64,000 nucleotides of DNA from Hyphomonadaceae bacterium BRH_c29. Lineage in GTDB: Bacteria > Pseudomonadota > Alphaproteobacteria > Caulobacterales > Hyphomonadaceae. Below, piece after piece: positions 1-8,539 of the stretch. Under the pieces are notes generated by a model that saw only the letters and a list, made by a program, of their open reading frames with translations, was not told the DNA's origin and searched no databases. Numbering within the stretch: the first letter of the stretch is position 1; each line of letters starts with the position of its first letter. The stretch lies in contig LADW01000001.1 of NCBI GenBank assembly GCA_000961695.1, forward strand, positions 42,291 through 106,290, given 5' to 3'. Made by a program: the position numbers and the translations under genes.

Positions 1-2
1 TA

Positions 3-1013
3 ATCGAGGATATGTGTCCCGTGGACCTATCCGACGGACCTAGCCTCATGGCGGAAGTGCTGCGCAACCTACGCATCGAATTCGCCCACATACACGGTCT
101 AGTGGGCCTAACACTGGAATCGATCGAGTCGCTTTACCTGTCGCTACTGGAAGCGGACGTCCCGTATTACTACACGTGCCATGACTACACGGCGATCTCG
201 CCGCGCCTGCACCTTTCCGGACCGGATGGGGAATATGTCGGCAGACTGAGCGATGACGATGAGAACCGCATCATCGCCCGCACGGCCGCCCATTTCGGCC
301 GGCCGGATATTCAAAGCTGGCGGCAGCTGTTTTCACGCATCCTGCGCTCCGCAACCAGCGTGATCGCGCCTTCGCATGACGTGATTCAGCGGGTCGGCGA
401 ATTCTATCCCGACGTGGATTTCTGGCTTCGTCCCCACGACATGCTAGACGGCCCGGATTCGAAATCCGGCGCGCTCGACCATCCAATTCGAGTCGGCGTG
501 ATTGGCCCCCTGGGCGCACACAAGGGGTCGAACCGGCTGGTCAAACTAGCTGACTACTGCGCATGCCACGAACCGGACTTCTCATTCTTTGTGTACGGCG
601 TAACCGACCGGGACAAAGATCTGAAGGAACGAAAAAACGTAACTGTGCTGGGCGAATACTTGGAGAACACGTTCCAGGACATGTTTTTCCGTTTCGGCGC
701 AGACGCATTCTTCTTCCCCGGTACGATCCCGGAAACTTTTTCCTATCGCCTGTCGGAAGCGCTGGACCAGAAATTGCCCGTCATCGCCTTCGATATCGGC
801 GCAATTGGTGAACGGCTGCGCGTGTCGAATCTCGGACATCTGCTGCCGATAGAGTCAGCTGACACATATTACCAGATCGCCACGACCATTCGCACCGCCG
901 TGGAGACCATGAACGAACGCGGAAGATCCGTCCGGACCAGAAAAAGCTCGTTCAGTTCCTACTACACACCGGTTGAGGGGGCGCTCAAGAAGGGAAGACT
1001 TGCCACTCTGTGA
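3..1013 (+). CDS. GT4-type glycosyltransferase, C-terminal part (5' end outside window)
   Basis: The frame is open to the left edge, so the N-terminus lies outside the window; the first internal ATG is at 12. About 170 residues from the end the protein has a GT-B second-domain opening (GVIGPLGAHKG) followed by the retaining-GT4 E-x7-E motif (PETFSYRLSEALDQ), which binds the donor nucleotide sugar. It probably adds a sugar to a surface polysaccharide or its lipid-linked precursor in the cytoplasm. The upstream part (YYYTCHDYTAISPR) resembles the linker found in large multi-domain glycosyltransferases of exopolysaccharide loci, so the complete protein may be much longer. Its end overlaps the convergent repeat-protein gene by 29 bp. 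Donor and acceptor cannot be read from the sequence. Confidence 0.8.
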   Translation: MEDMCPVDLSDGPSLMAEVLRNLRIEFAHIHGLVGLTLESIESLYLSLLEADVPYYYTCHDYTAISPRLHLSGPDGEYVGRLSDDDENRIIARTAAHFGRPDIQSWRQLFSRILRSATSVIAPSHDVIQRVGEFYPDVDFWLRPHDMLDGPDSKSGALDHPIRVGVIGPLGAHKGSNRLVKLADYCACHEPDFSFFVYGVTDRDKDLKERKNVTVLGEYLENTFQDMFFRFGADAFFFPGTIPETFSYRLSEALDQKLPVIAFDIGAIGERLRVSNLGHLLPIESADTYYQIATTIRTAVETMNERGRSVRTRKSSFSSYYTPVEGALKKGRLATL

Positions 1014-3189
1014 GGCTGTTACTGATTTGCTTCTCAACAGCCCGCAGGCCGCATGATTCCAGCAGCTCCACAACCGCTCTTTCCGATTGCTTGTGCTTTG
1101 TTGGGGTATCGCTATGCAGCAATACAAAAGCCCCGCTGCCAAGGTGCGAAATCCACTGGCGCAATGTTTTCTGGTCCCCAAGATTATTTGCATCAAGGCG
1201 CAGAAGCGATACCGTCACGTCCAGTTCCCGCTTGGGGGGAGCGTCTACGGTTTCGGATAGTGCCGGCAGGTTCAGGAGTCGCTCGATCTCCTGAATGCCC
1301 CATTCACCAGGGAATTTCACAGTCTGCAGAACATGATTCGTCTTGCCAGACAGGTGCAGCGATATTCGCATCAAGGCCGGCCAGAGAGCCGAGGATCTGT
1401 CCAGATTTACGAGGTATTGCTGACGGCCGATAGCCGATATTTGTTCCAGCAGGCGAATGATAATGCCGAATTCAAGTTCGGCTTTGACCCGTACGCGCTC
1501 TTCCGGCGCAGGAGCGAGCCAGGCGAGCAGCATGCGTGCCACCATGCGGGAGCAGACATCCTGCAGACCCGGGCTCGAACTTATGCTCTCGGCTTCCGAT
1601 ATACGGCCATGCGTGAGCTTGTCCCTTAGCTGTGCCGCAAATGCCGTAGCCCGCTGCCGTGCGGTTCGTTCGATAACAACGGCCAGCTGCAATTCCTTGA
1701 TCTTTTCGGCTGCTGAGAAATCTAGTTGCGCTTTCTGGTTCTCCGCCACTGACGGTATCCGGCTCTCCAACCTGCCGTAGCGGATGTAGTGCGCGAACGG
1801 GTTGATCGCAGCGATCCGGACATCCTGATAGTTCGACAGGTACCATTTGGTCGAAAACCAGCCACACGGGTCCAGCCCAGCGATCCAGCCCGCCGTCGCA
1901 TAGTGGCGCAGCGCCTGATCCCTGTTCAGCCCAAGTCCAGGATACGACGCGATATAGAAGTCTGGATCGAAGCCATTGCGCTTCATTAGCGCACAATCTT
2001 CAGCCAGCATTGCGTCTGCGGGATTCGGTTGATGGCCCATGATCTTGCCCAGCGTGAGAAAGTGATAAAAAGGATTCAAACCTGTGGCCGCAACGCCCGG
2101 ATAGTTACGTGCATACCATTTAGATTCGAAATACGGCGCGGGGTCCGAAGTCGGATCCGCCCCCTGCGCCATAAAATGCTTCAGCGGGTCTTCCCCGGTG
2201 ATTTGCACGGCCGGCGTGTGAGACGTGTAGAAATCCGCATCGAAGCCGCCATCCCGAAGAGTTGCCTCCTGGGCGGTAACAGACGTGTCCACGTCCCGGG
2301 GCAGATGGCCTATTGCCCGGCCGCGACGCAGATAGTCGAGAAAGGCCTCCCCTGCCGAAACCTGCCGGCCCACATAGCGTTGCCGGTACCAGTTTGCATC
2401 GAACCAGCCGAGTGACTTAATTTCCGCGAGGGACTCCAGCTTAGCAAACCGTCCGTAGGGGTGATAAAAGCCAGCATTGCGCGCGCCGAAGGCGCCCGGC
2501 CAATCCGCCGGCGTCACATAGCGCGAATCCTTTAGCAGCTGGTAATCAGGTGCCATCTGCGCCCGCGGCGCATTGCCCAAGTCCCTGCCGATCATGGCGT
2601 AATGTACAAAGGGATTGCGGACCGGAAAATACGGCTCGATGTGTGTATTCAAATAATAGTCAGAATCGAAGTCGGGGTGTGGTACTTTCTCAAAGTGACG
2701 CTGACTGAGCAGCATGTGCTCCACCGGACGCAGCAATGACCCGTTCGCGCCGGGCGTATTAGCCGCATAAAATTCCGGAGAGAAACCACAAAGCATAAGT
2801 CGCTCGCGATAGGAGCGGTAGTCGGGATACGGCGTCATTCCAACCCAGCGACCCGCGCGCAGGAAATGCACCATCGGGGCAAGCCCGCTGGAATGCGGCA
2901 CGCCATGGGCGTTGCAGTACCATTCGTTGTCAAACAGGGTGTCGACTGCGCGCGGCTCCTTGTGGCCATAAAGTGCGTAATGTTCTGCGGCGCGCATTCC
3001 AGCCTCGGCGACGTCCGGATTGTCCTCCAGGTATCGGTGCTCATCGATCATTGCGCCGACGGTCTCTATTTCGGCCTCGTTCAGTGGATCGCCAAGTGCC
3101 GGACGCCCCTTTGCGCGGCTCAGCACGTGCTGGCCAACCCGCAAGGCCTTTCTGACCGTACGTCTGGGCAAGGATCGCACATCGGCCAT
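985..3189 (-). CDS. Large protein with about nine FDxxWYxxxYPD-type repeats, polysaccharide-locus associated
   Basis: A 734-residue protein. The start is ATG 3189 with GGAG about 11 bases upstream; a GTG at 3201 is the alternative. Residues about 50-490 hold roughly nine degenerate repeats of 45-55 residues. Each has an aromatic core (DNEWYCNAHG, SPEFYAANTPG, DSDYYLNTH, DANWYRQRY, DADFYTSHTP, ESKWYARNYPG, DPDFYIASYPG, STKWYLSNYQD) followed by an NPFxHYxxxGRxxGxxP half. Such repeats are familiar as accessory segments of glycosyltransferases in exopolysaccharide clusters. No glycosyltransferase domain is visible here. Residues about 500-560 look helical. The last 80 residues (GSGAFVLLHSDTPTKHK) weakly resemble the end of a class I methyltransferase without the SAM-binding half; that is speculative. 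It is divergent from the TPR/GT-A gene and convergent with the GT4 gene. Confidence 0.75.
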   Translation of the reverse strand: MADVRSLPRRTVRKALRVGQHVLSRAKGRPALGDPLNEAEIETVGAMIDEHRYLEDNPDVAEAGMRAAEHYALYGHKEPRAVDTLFDNEWYCNAHGVPHSSGLAPMVHFLRAGRWVGMTPYPDYRSYRERLMLCGFSPEFYAANTPGANGSLLRPVEHMLLSQRHFEKVPHPDFDSDYYLNTHIEPYFPVRNPFVHYAMIGRDLGNAPRAQMAPDYQLLKDSRYVTPADWPGAFGARNAGFYHPYGRFAKLESLAEIKSLGWFDANWYRQRYVGRQVSAGEAFLDYLRRGRAIGHLPRDVDTSVTAQEATLRDGGFDADFYTSHTPAVQITGEDPLKHFMAQGADPTSDPAPYFESKWYARNYPGVAATGLNPFYHFLTLGKIMGHQPNPADAMLAEDCALMKRNGFDPDFYIASYPGLGLNRDQALRHYATAGWIAGLDPCGWFSTKWYLSNYQDVRIAAINPFAHYIRYGRLESRIPSVAENQKAQLDFSAAEKIKELQLAVVIERTARQRATAFAAQLRDKLTHGRISEAESISSSPGLQDVCSRMVARMLLAWLAPAPEERVRVKAELEFGIIIRLLEQISAIGRQQYLVNLDRSSALWPALMRISLHLSGKTNHVLQTVKFPGEWGIQEIERLLNLPALSETVDAPPKRELDVTVSLLRLDANNLGDQKTLRQWISHLGSGAFVLLHSDTPTKHKQSERAVVELLESCGLRAVEKQISNSLTEWQVFPS

Positions 3190-3335
3190 GGTGCGGTGCA
3201 CTCCATTTCTTCAGGGGCTTTCGCCTCCGCCCGGAACGCCCCCGTGCCTCCGACCGCAACTTTTGGCCCCCAGCCCTGCAGGAGCCTTCCTGCTGCAGAC
3301 ATGCCAGATTGGCCTCCTTCAATAACGGGAATTCA

Positions 3336-3400
3336 GTGCAACACAAGGTATATGTGCAACACGAGCTATATGTGCAACACGAGCTATATGTGCAACATTG
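3336..3400. repeat. 18-bp tandem repeat, 3.5 copies, between divergent genes
   Basis: GTGCAAC begins at 3336, 3354, 3372 and 3390, an exact 18-bp period. The second and third units (GTGCAACACGAGCTATAT) are identical, the first differs at two or three bases, and the fourth keeps only GTGCAACA. The array lies 62 bp upstream of the chosen start of the TPR/GT-A gene and 147 bp from the divergent repeat-protein start. It may hold phased protein-binding sites, though 18 bp is well above one helical turn. It also reads in frame with the downstream gene as repeated YVQHEL. Confidence 0.8.
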
Positions 3401-3461
3401 CAATCCCTGCACCGATAAGGCTTTTGCGGGGCGGGATCGAAACTGCGGGCACGTTGATGAG

Positions 3462-4766
3462 ATGAGCGACGAATTTCCAAATTCGGTGGATTGGCATGCC
3501 CTTTCGATTGCCACGCTTGAGGCTGGCGACAGCAAGCGAGCGCTGCGATATGCCCGGCGCGCAGTCGAAGAAAACCACTGTTTTGAAACTGTCAATTTTC
3601 TCTCCATCTGCCTCAGTGTTGAAGAGCAAACTCAGGAAGAGCTCAAAACACTTGGCGACGCAATGCAGCTCGCGCCTCCCCACCTGAACATGGTGCATCT
3701 ATTCTACCGAACAGGTGTTGCCCTATCCAAATTGGGGCGCTTGCCGCAGGCCGAAAAATTCCTGCAGGCCGCCAGCGCCTGCCCGGACGCAGAACCGATT
3801 GTGTGGTACGGCTATGCCAGCGTGCTCGCCTGCCTTGGCAACCTGCCCGTGGCGCAGGAAATTTTCGATCGCAACATTCAGGTCCTTTGCGGTGACGGCA
3901 AATACACCCACACTGGCATCATCCGACTTGTGGAACAGCCGGGATCAGGTCGGCACAACCGGAAATTGCCGTTCTCGCGCAAAGTCATTCGGGGAGGGCG
4001 CAGCTGGCCGCTTTACGAACCGGAAGCCGTCATCTTTGTGGCGGGCGACGATGTATACATCCGCCGGTATCTAGAATCGGTCGCCAGTTCCGTCCAGCAT
4101 TTCGCAGACAACCGTTTTGCCATCCACGCCCACATCGTGAACCCCAGCGCCGAAGCCTTCGGCGCGATGGACCGGATCCGAGAGAACGGCATTGCGCTGA
4201 CACAATCACATGAAACGGTGGACGTGAACGCAATGGCGCTGGATTTCAACCGAGCCTATTATTCACTTTCGCGATTCCTCATGTTGGCAGACGTGCAGAA
4301 ACTCTACGACGTTCCGATCATCATGTCAGACCTGGACCAGGTTCTGAACAAGGACCCGACCCCATTCCTAGAGGCCATGGCCGGGTGCGATACTGGCCTC
4401 GTCCGCACGCCCGAGGCTGCATTCAATCTGATGTCCTATATTTCGGCAACATTGGTCTACGTGGCGCCGACGGAAGGCGGACGCAGCTTTGGCATGCGCC
4501 TGCGCCAGCACGCCTTCGAACTAATCTCGGAGCCCGAGCGGGTATCCTGGCATGTTGACCAGACCATTCTCGCCGCTCTGTATCTCAATCCGAAGTCCAT
4601 CACGTTCCGCGACATTCCGCGCGAAATGATCAGCCTGTCCGCCATTCCTAAGAAGGATACGTCGCCGGCAGAAAACATTTTCCGAACGGAAGTCGCGTCG
4701 ACTAATTTGGAGAATACCGGGCTTTCTCAGATCAGCGATCTGATCTCACGCCACCTGATTACTTGA
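3462..4766 (+). CDS. TPR-containing putative GT-A-fold glycosyltransferase
   Basis: A 434-residue protein from ATG 3462 (MSDEFPN). The frame is open up to 3309, which would add 51 residues including the YVQHEL repeats; I rejected that start because of its low complexity and odd composition. Residues about 10-140 form TPR-like helix pairs (DSKRALRYARRAVEEN; LGRLPQAEKFLQAA; LGNLPVAQEIFDRN). Residues about 190-400 look like a nucleotide-diphospho-sugar transferase fold: a beta strand EAVIFVAGDD, then SDLDQVL as a possible DxD metal and donor motif, and WHVDQTILAALYL near the end, as in GT8/GT77-like enzymes. It probably transfers a sugar in surface-polysaccharide assembly. The gene converges on wzt with an 8-bp overlap. 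Substrate unknown. Confidence 0.65.
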   Translation: MSDEFPNSVDWHALSIATLEAGDSKRALRYARRAVEENHCFETVNFLSICLSVEEQTQEELKTLGDAMQLAPPHLNMVHLFYRTGVALSKLGRLPQAEKFLQAASACPDAEPIVWYGYASVLACLGNLPVAQEIFDRNIQVLCGDGKYTHTGIIRLVEQPGSGRHNRKLPFSRKVIRGGRSWPLYEPEAVIFVAGDDVYIRRYLESVASSVQHFADNRFAIHAHIVNPSAEAFGAMDRIRENGIALTQSHETVDVNAMALDFNRAYYSLSRFLMLADVQKLYDVPIIMSDLDQVLNKDPTPFLEAMAGCDTGLVRTPEAAFNLMSYISATLVYVAPTEGGRSFGMRLRQHAFELISEPERVSWHVDQTILAALYLNPKSITFRDIPREMISLSAIPKKDTSPAENIFRTEVASTNLENTGLSQISDLISRHLIT

Positions 4767-5538
4767 TCGCTCCGCTTGGACCGACCGACTTCAAGCGCGA
4801 CTGGAAGGATTGCCAAACCGATTCCGGATCGCCGCGCTCCACGATCTCCCCGCCCTCCAGCCAGACTACTTCCGTACACAGTCTTTTAAGGATCTGGCCA
4901 GAATGGGTCGCCAGCAATAACAGGCTGGCGTCGGCGAACATGCCTTCGGCACGTTTTTGCGCCTTTTCTATGAAATAGGCATCCCCCGCCCCGATCACCT
5001 CATCGACGATCAGGATCTCACCCGGTTTGTACGTCAGCGCACCGAACATAAGGCGCACCACCATGCCGGCAGAATAGGTACGGACCGGCATGTCGAAGAA
5101 AGGGCCGAGTTCCGTGAAATCTTCGAGGTCTGCCGTCATCGCGTCGATTTCAGAGCGCGGCACGCCGATCAGCCTGGCCAGTGTCGGCACATTGCGGCGG
5201 GCAGAGCGATCCATTTGGACCCCCGCGCCGAGCTTGAGGATCGCGGTAACCATTCCATCCACTTTCAGGTCGCCCTTGTGGGGCGCCAGCATGCCGGCGG
5301 CGGTCTTCAGCAGGGTAGACTTGCCCGAGCCATTGCGGCCGATGAAGCCGATCCTGTCGCCGGTTTTGAAGTCCAGCGAAATGTCTTTCAGCGCTTCTAC
5401 ATAGGTAAGCGACTTTACGTCTCCCGCGATACGACCGAAACTGGCCGTTGCGGCGGCGGCCGTCACGATTGACCGCTCCCGTCCGCCGAGGGGGACCGGG
5501 TAGCGCACACTCACATTCTCAAACGTCAGCTGAGTCAT
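4759..5538 (-). CDS. wzt: Polysaccharide ABC exporter, ATP-binding subunit (Wzt/KpsT type)
   Basis: A 259-residue ATPase that drives export of a finished, lipid-linked polysaccharide across the inner membrane. Walker A is GRNGSGKST (about residue 70), the ABC signature is TYSAGM, Walker B is EILIVDEV and the switch His is in LLATHSG. The start is ATG 5538 (MTQLTFENVSVRYP), 4 bp after the end of wzm, so the two are co-translated; the in-frame extension to 5625 would run back into wzm and is rejected. The protein is of the short KpsT/TagH class. It lacks the roughly 150-residue C-terminal carbohydrate-binding domain of long Wzt proteins, so no terminal-cap recognition is expected. Confidence 0.92.
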   Translation of the reverse strand: MTQLTFENVSVRYPVPLGGRERSIVTAAAATASFGRIAGDVKSLTYVEALKDISLDFKTGDRIGFIGRNGSGKSTLLKTAAGMLAPHKGDLKVDGMVTAILKLGAGVQMDRSARRNVPTLARLIGVPRSEIDAMTADLEDFTELGPFFDMPVRTYSAGMVVRLMFGALTYKPGEILIVDEVIGAGDAYFIEKAQKRAEGMFADASLLLLATHSGQILKRLCTEVVWLEGGEIVERGDPESVWQSFQSRLKSVGPSGAIK

Positions 5539-5542
5539 TATC

Positions 5543-6340
5543 TTACATCCACAGCAGAAGACGGCGCCGGCCACGGACGAACATTGTGATGCCGACCAGC
5601 AGGAAAAACACCGCCAGGGCCCCACTTACGATCCAGGACAGCGGTTCCACCGACTTGTTCAGCAGCGGATCCCGCACGATCGATAGCACGTGGAAGAGCG
5701 GATTGAACGTGGTCACTGCCGGGCGCTCTCCGGGTAGGTCTGCAGCGCGCCAGAAGACCGGTGTGAGAAGGAAGAAGAACGGCAGTACGGATTCGATTGC
5801 GAATTTCAGATCCCGGTACCGGGCGCCCAGCGTCGCCAAGGTCAGCGCAACGCCATAAGCCAGCACGAAGACGATGCCGATCCCGAGGAGAGCGAATGGC
5901 GTATGCGTCGTGAAAGGATGCTTGAAGATTAGCGCGATGATCACCCAGATTGCAAAATGGATCGACATCAAGAAAATCTGCGATAGCAGGTGCCGGATAA
6001 TCTGCAATGACCAGGGCAGCGCGTAAGCCTCCATGATGGCCTGACTCTGCACGAAATAGTTAGGCGAACTGGTCAGCACGCTGGAGACGAAGTTCCATAT
6101 CATTAGCCCGGAGGCCAGATAGACGACATAGGTTGCCACGTCGACCTTGAACAAGGTGCCGAAAACAATCGTCAGGCCGGCGATGAACACGATATTGCTA
6201 AGCGGCAGCCAGAGGGGCCCCAGAATTGTCCGCTCGAACCGGATAACCAGGTCATCACGGGCCATGGCGGCGGCAACCGGAAATTTCACAATAGAGCGTT
6301 TCAGGTCGTTGAAGCCGACCAGGATCGATGAACGAGCCAT
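5543..6340 (-). CDS. wzm: Polysaccharide ABC exporter, permease subunit (Wzm type)
   Basis: A 265-residue ABC-2 family membrane protein that pairs with the downstream ATPase. The start is ATG 6340 (MARSSILVGF). About six transmembrane segments are visible, for example IVFIAGLTIVFGTLF, YVVYLASGLMIWNFV, FAIWVIIALIF, IGIVFVLAYGVALTLATL, FFFLLTPVFW and IVSGALAVFFLLVGITMFV. The cytoplasmic motif RFERTILGPLWLPLS is the usual N-terminal signature of O-antigen and capsule export permeases. It is first in a wzm-wzt unit, transcribed divergently from the amino-sugar genes across a 252-bp gap that should hold both promoters; I recognised no clear motif there. Confidence 0.92.
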   Translation of the reverse strand: MARSSILVGFNDLKRSIVKFPVAAAMARDDLVIRFERTILGPLWLPLSNIVFIAGLTIVFGTLFKVDVATYVVYLASGLMIWNFVSSVLTSSPNYFVQSQAIMEAYALPWSLQIIRHLLSQIFLMSIHFAIWVIIALIFKHPFTTHTPFALLGIGIVFVLAYGVALTLATLGARYRDLKFAIESVLPFFFLLTPVFWRAADLPGERPAVTTFNPLFHVLSIVRDPLLNKSVEPLSWIVSGALAVFFLLVGITMFVRGRRRLLLWM

Positions 6341-6592
6341 AATTGGTTGGAACTCCGATGCACCCGCTCCTAACGGTCTCATTATGCACGCTCGAAACTC
6401 TGGTCAAGGCAATTAGTGTGCTCCGGAGCGGACACGCTGCCGGCTGTAAATGTCTCAACTTCGCCGCGTTCCTTCAGCTATCCGATTCCTCAGGCTCAGG
6501 GTTGCGTTCATACGGCGAAGCGGGCAAAGGAGTTTATCTATCGGGTTATGAATGCCCGGCACCGGTTGCGTGCCAAGGGAGTCTGGCAAACC

Positions 6593-7465
6593 ATGCACAT
6601 CTTGATACTTGGCGGTGGCGGCATGCTTGGTCACACCATGGTGGATGTGTTGTCCGGGGATGGCTCACATCAGGTGACCGCGACATACCGCTCTATCCCC
6701 GAAGCGCTGCATGAAAAGAAAAATGTCAAGCAAATTAAAGACGTAGACCTGATGGGGCCCGGCATGCCGGAGCGGATTATCGCGACCACAAAGCCAGACT
6801 TTGTGGTCAATTGCGTTGGCATAATCAAACAGCTCGACGAAGTCGCGAACGCCCCGCTGACGATTTATATGAATGCTCTCCTTCCCCACCTCCTTTCCCA
6901 GGCCTGCGCGGCACGCGGCGCGCGCCTCCTTCACCTTTCCACGGACTGTGTGTTCGACGGGGTTGATGGGGGTTACACCGAAGACTCCCGCCCCAACGCA
7001 ACGGACCTCTACGGCAAAAGCAAACATCTTGGCGAAGTCACCGGGTCCAGCCATGCGCTCACGCTGCGCACCTCGATCATTGGACATGAAATCGGTCGGG
7101 CAGTCTCGCTGGTGGACTGGTTCCTGTCCCAGTTCGGCAAGGTGCGCGGGTTCCGCAATGCTATTTACACCGGGCTACCCACGGTGGAACTAGCCAATAT
7201 CGTACGTGACATCGTGATCCCGAATCCAGACCTGTCGGGGCTGTACCAGGTCGCCAGTACGCCAATTAATAAATACGACTTGCTTTGCTTGGTCCGCGAG
7301 CGCTACAGGCATGAGGTTGAGATCGAGCCTGATTACGATTTCGTGCTTGACCGTTCACTGAACGCTGATGCCTTCAGGGCAGCCACCGGCTACGTCGCGC
7401 CAGAGTGGCCCGAACTGGTTGACCGCATGTACCAGGCTTCGCCCTATTCCCAACACACCCATTGA
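6593..7465 (+). CDS. RmlD-like nucleotide-sugar 4-ketoreductase (QnlA/WbvR-like)
   Basis: A 290-residue extended SDR. The start is ATG 6593 (MHILILGGGGMLGHTM), giving the N-terminal NAD(P)-binding GGGGMLG directly. The catalytic motif is YGKSK (about residue 143), with the STDCVFDG strand typical of RmlD-like reductases. It is followed by a 4,6-dehydratase and a 2-epimerase. In L-FucNAc synthesis the middle enzyme is a bifunctional FnlB/CapF of about 370 residues with a C-terminal cupin, which is absent here. A short RmlD-like reductase with FnlA-like and FnlC-like partners is the arrangement reported for UDP-L-QuiNAc (WbvR, QnlA). The L-QuiNAc assignment is therefore an inference. A dTDP-rhamnose role is less likely because a separate rmlD lies at 34310-35194. 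Confidence 0.8.
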   Translation: MHILILGGGGMLGHTMVDVLSGDGSHQVTATYRSIPEALHEKKNVKQIKDVDLMGPGMPERIIATTKPDFVVNCVGIIKQLDEVANAPLTIYMNALLPHLLSQACAARGARLLHLSTDCVFDGVDGGYTEDSRPNATDLYGKSKHLGEVTGSSHALTLRTSIIGHEIGRAVSLVDWFLSQFGKVRGFRNAIYTGLPTVELANIVRDIVIPNPDLSGLYQVASTPINKYDLLCLVRERYRHEVEIEPDYDFVLDRSLNADAFRAATGYVAPEWPELVDRMYQASPYSQHTH

Positions 7466-7483
7466 CGTCCGGAGACATTATTC

Positions 7484-8536
7484 ATGCCCAAAGGCAAAAC
7501 TGTCCTGATCAACGGCGGCACAGGGTCCTTCGGTCACACCGTGCTGAACGACCTCCTTCAGCGCGAGCCAAAGCAGATCCGCATCTTCTCACGCGATGAG
7601 AAGAAGCAGGAAGACATGAGAAAGCATTACAATAATCCGCTGATCAAGTTCTATATCGGCGACGTGCGCGACTATTCCAGCGTCGAGGGTGCAGTGCGCG
7701 GATCGGACTTTATCTTCCACGCCGCGGCGCTGAAGCAGGTGCCTTCGTGTGAGTTCTACCCATTGGAAGCCGTGCGGACCAATGTGCTTGGCACGGAGAA
7801 CGTGCTGGAAGCGGCGATAAAGAATGATGTTGAACGCGTCGTTGTGCTGAGCACCGACAAGGCCGTCTACCCGATAAATGCTATGGGCATTTCCAAGGCC
7901 ATGATGGAAAAGGTCGCTGTCGCGAAGGCGCGCATGATAAGCGAGACCGGCGGCCCGGTGATCGCCGTGACGCGCTATGGCAACGTGATGGCGTCGCGTG
8001 GTTCGGTCATTCCGCTGTTTGTGCGCCAGATCAAGTCGGGCCGGCCGATCACGGTGACAGACCCGACCATGACGCGCTTCCTGATGTCGCTACCCCAATC
8101 AGTCGACCTAGTGCGCTTTGCTTATGAAAACGCAAACCAGGGCGACACATTCGTGCAGAAGGCGCCAGCTTCCACGATCGAGACGCTCTACAAGGCGCTG
8201 ATGCAGATTTTCGATCGAGAAGTTGAAGTCCGCGTCATCGGTACGCGCCATGGCGAGAAGAAGCATGAATCCCTCGTCTCCCGCGAGGAGATGGCCGCCG
8301 CCGAAGACATGGGCCGCTACTACCGCGTACCCTGCGACGGCCGTGACCTGAACTACGACAAATATGTCGTTTCTGGCGACGAGAGCCGCAGCCTCGTGGA
8401 CGATTATACATCTGAAAACACTGAACGTCTGGATGTTCAGGGCACGGCCGACCTTCTTATGACGCTGGAATACATTCGCAACGAGCTGGCGTCAGACAGC
8501 GCCCCCACCAATGGCTACGACGCCCTGCAGTCCTGA
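7484..8536 (+). CDS. fnlA: UDP-GlcNAc 4,6-dehydratase/5-epimerase (FnlA/CapE/WbjB type)
   Basis: A 350-residue protein of the polysaccharide-biosynthesis SDR family. It converts UDP-GlcNAc to 4-keto-6-deoxy intermediates with inversion at C5. The Rossmann motif is GGTGSFG at residue 11. The catalytic motif is MGISK (about residue 132), with Met replacing the usual Tyr of YxxxK, which is normal for FlaA1/CapE enzymes. FHAAALKQVPSCEFYP and RYGNVMASRGSVIPLF are family hallmarks. The long C-terminal tail (DYTSENTERLDV) matches the CapE/WbjB group rather than the shorter PseB. It starts 18 bp after the reductase and ends 3 bp before the 2-epimerase, so the three form one operon. Confidence 0.9.
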   Translation: MPKGKTVLINGGTGSFGHTVLNDLLQREPKQIRIFSRDEKKQEDMRKHYNNPLIKFYIGDVRDYSSVEGAVRGSDFIFHAAALKQVPSCEFYPLEAVRTNVLGTENVLEAAIKNDVERVVVLSTDKAVYPINAMGISKAMMEKVAVAKARMISETGGPVIAVTRYGNVMASRGSVIPLFVRQIKSGRPITVTDPTMTRFLMSLPQSVDLVRFAYENANQGDTFVQKAPASTIETLYKALMQIFDREVEVRVIGTRHGEKKHESLVSREEMAAAEDMGRYYRVPCDGRDLNYDKYVVSGDESRSLVDDYTSENTERLDVQGTADLLMTLEYIRNELASDSAPTNGYDALQS

Positions 8537-8539
8537 TAA

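Noticed and set aside
3309..3461. N-terminal extension of the TPR/GT-A protein including three YVQHEL repeats
   Set aside because: It consists of the tandem DNA repeat and Cys-rich low-complexity sequence; the protein-like part begins at ATG 3462. Kept only as an alternative.
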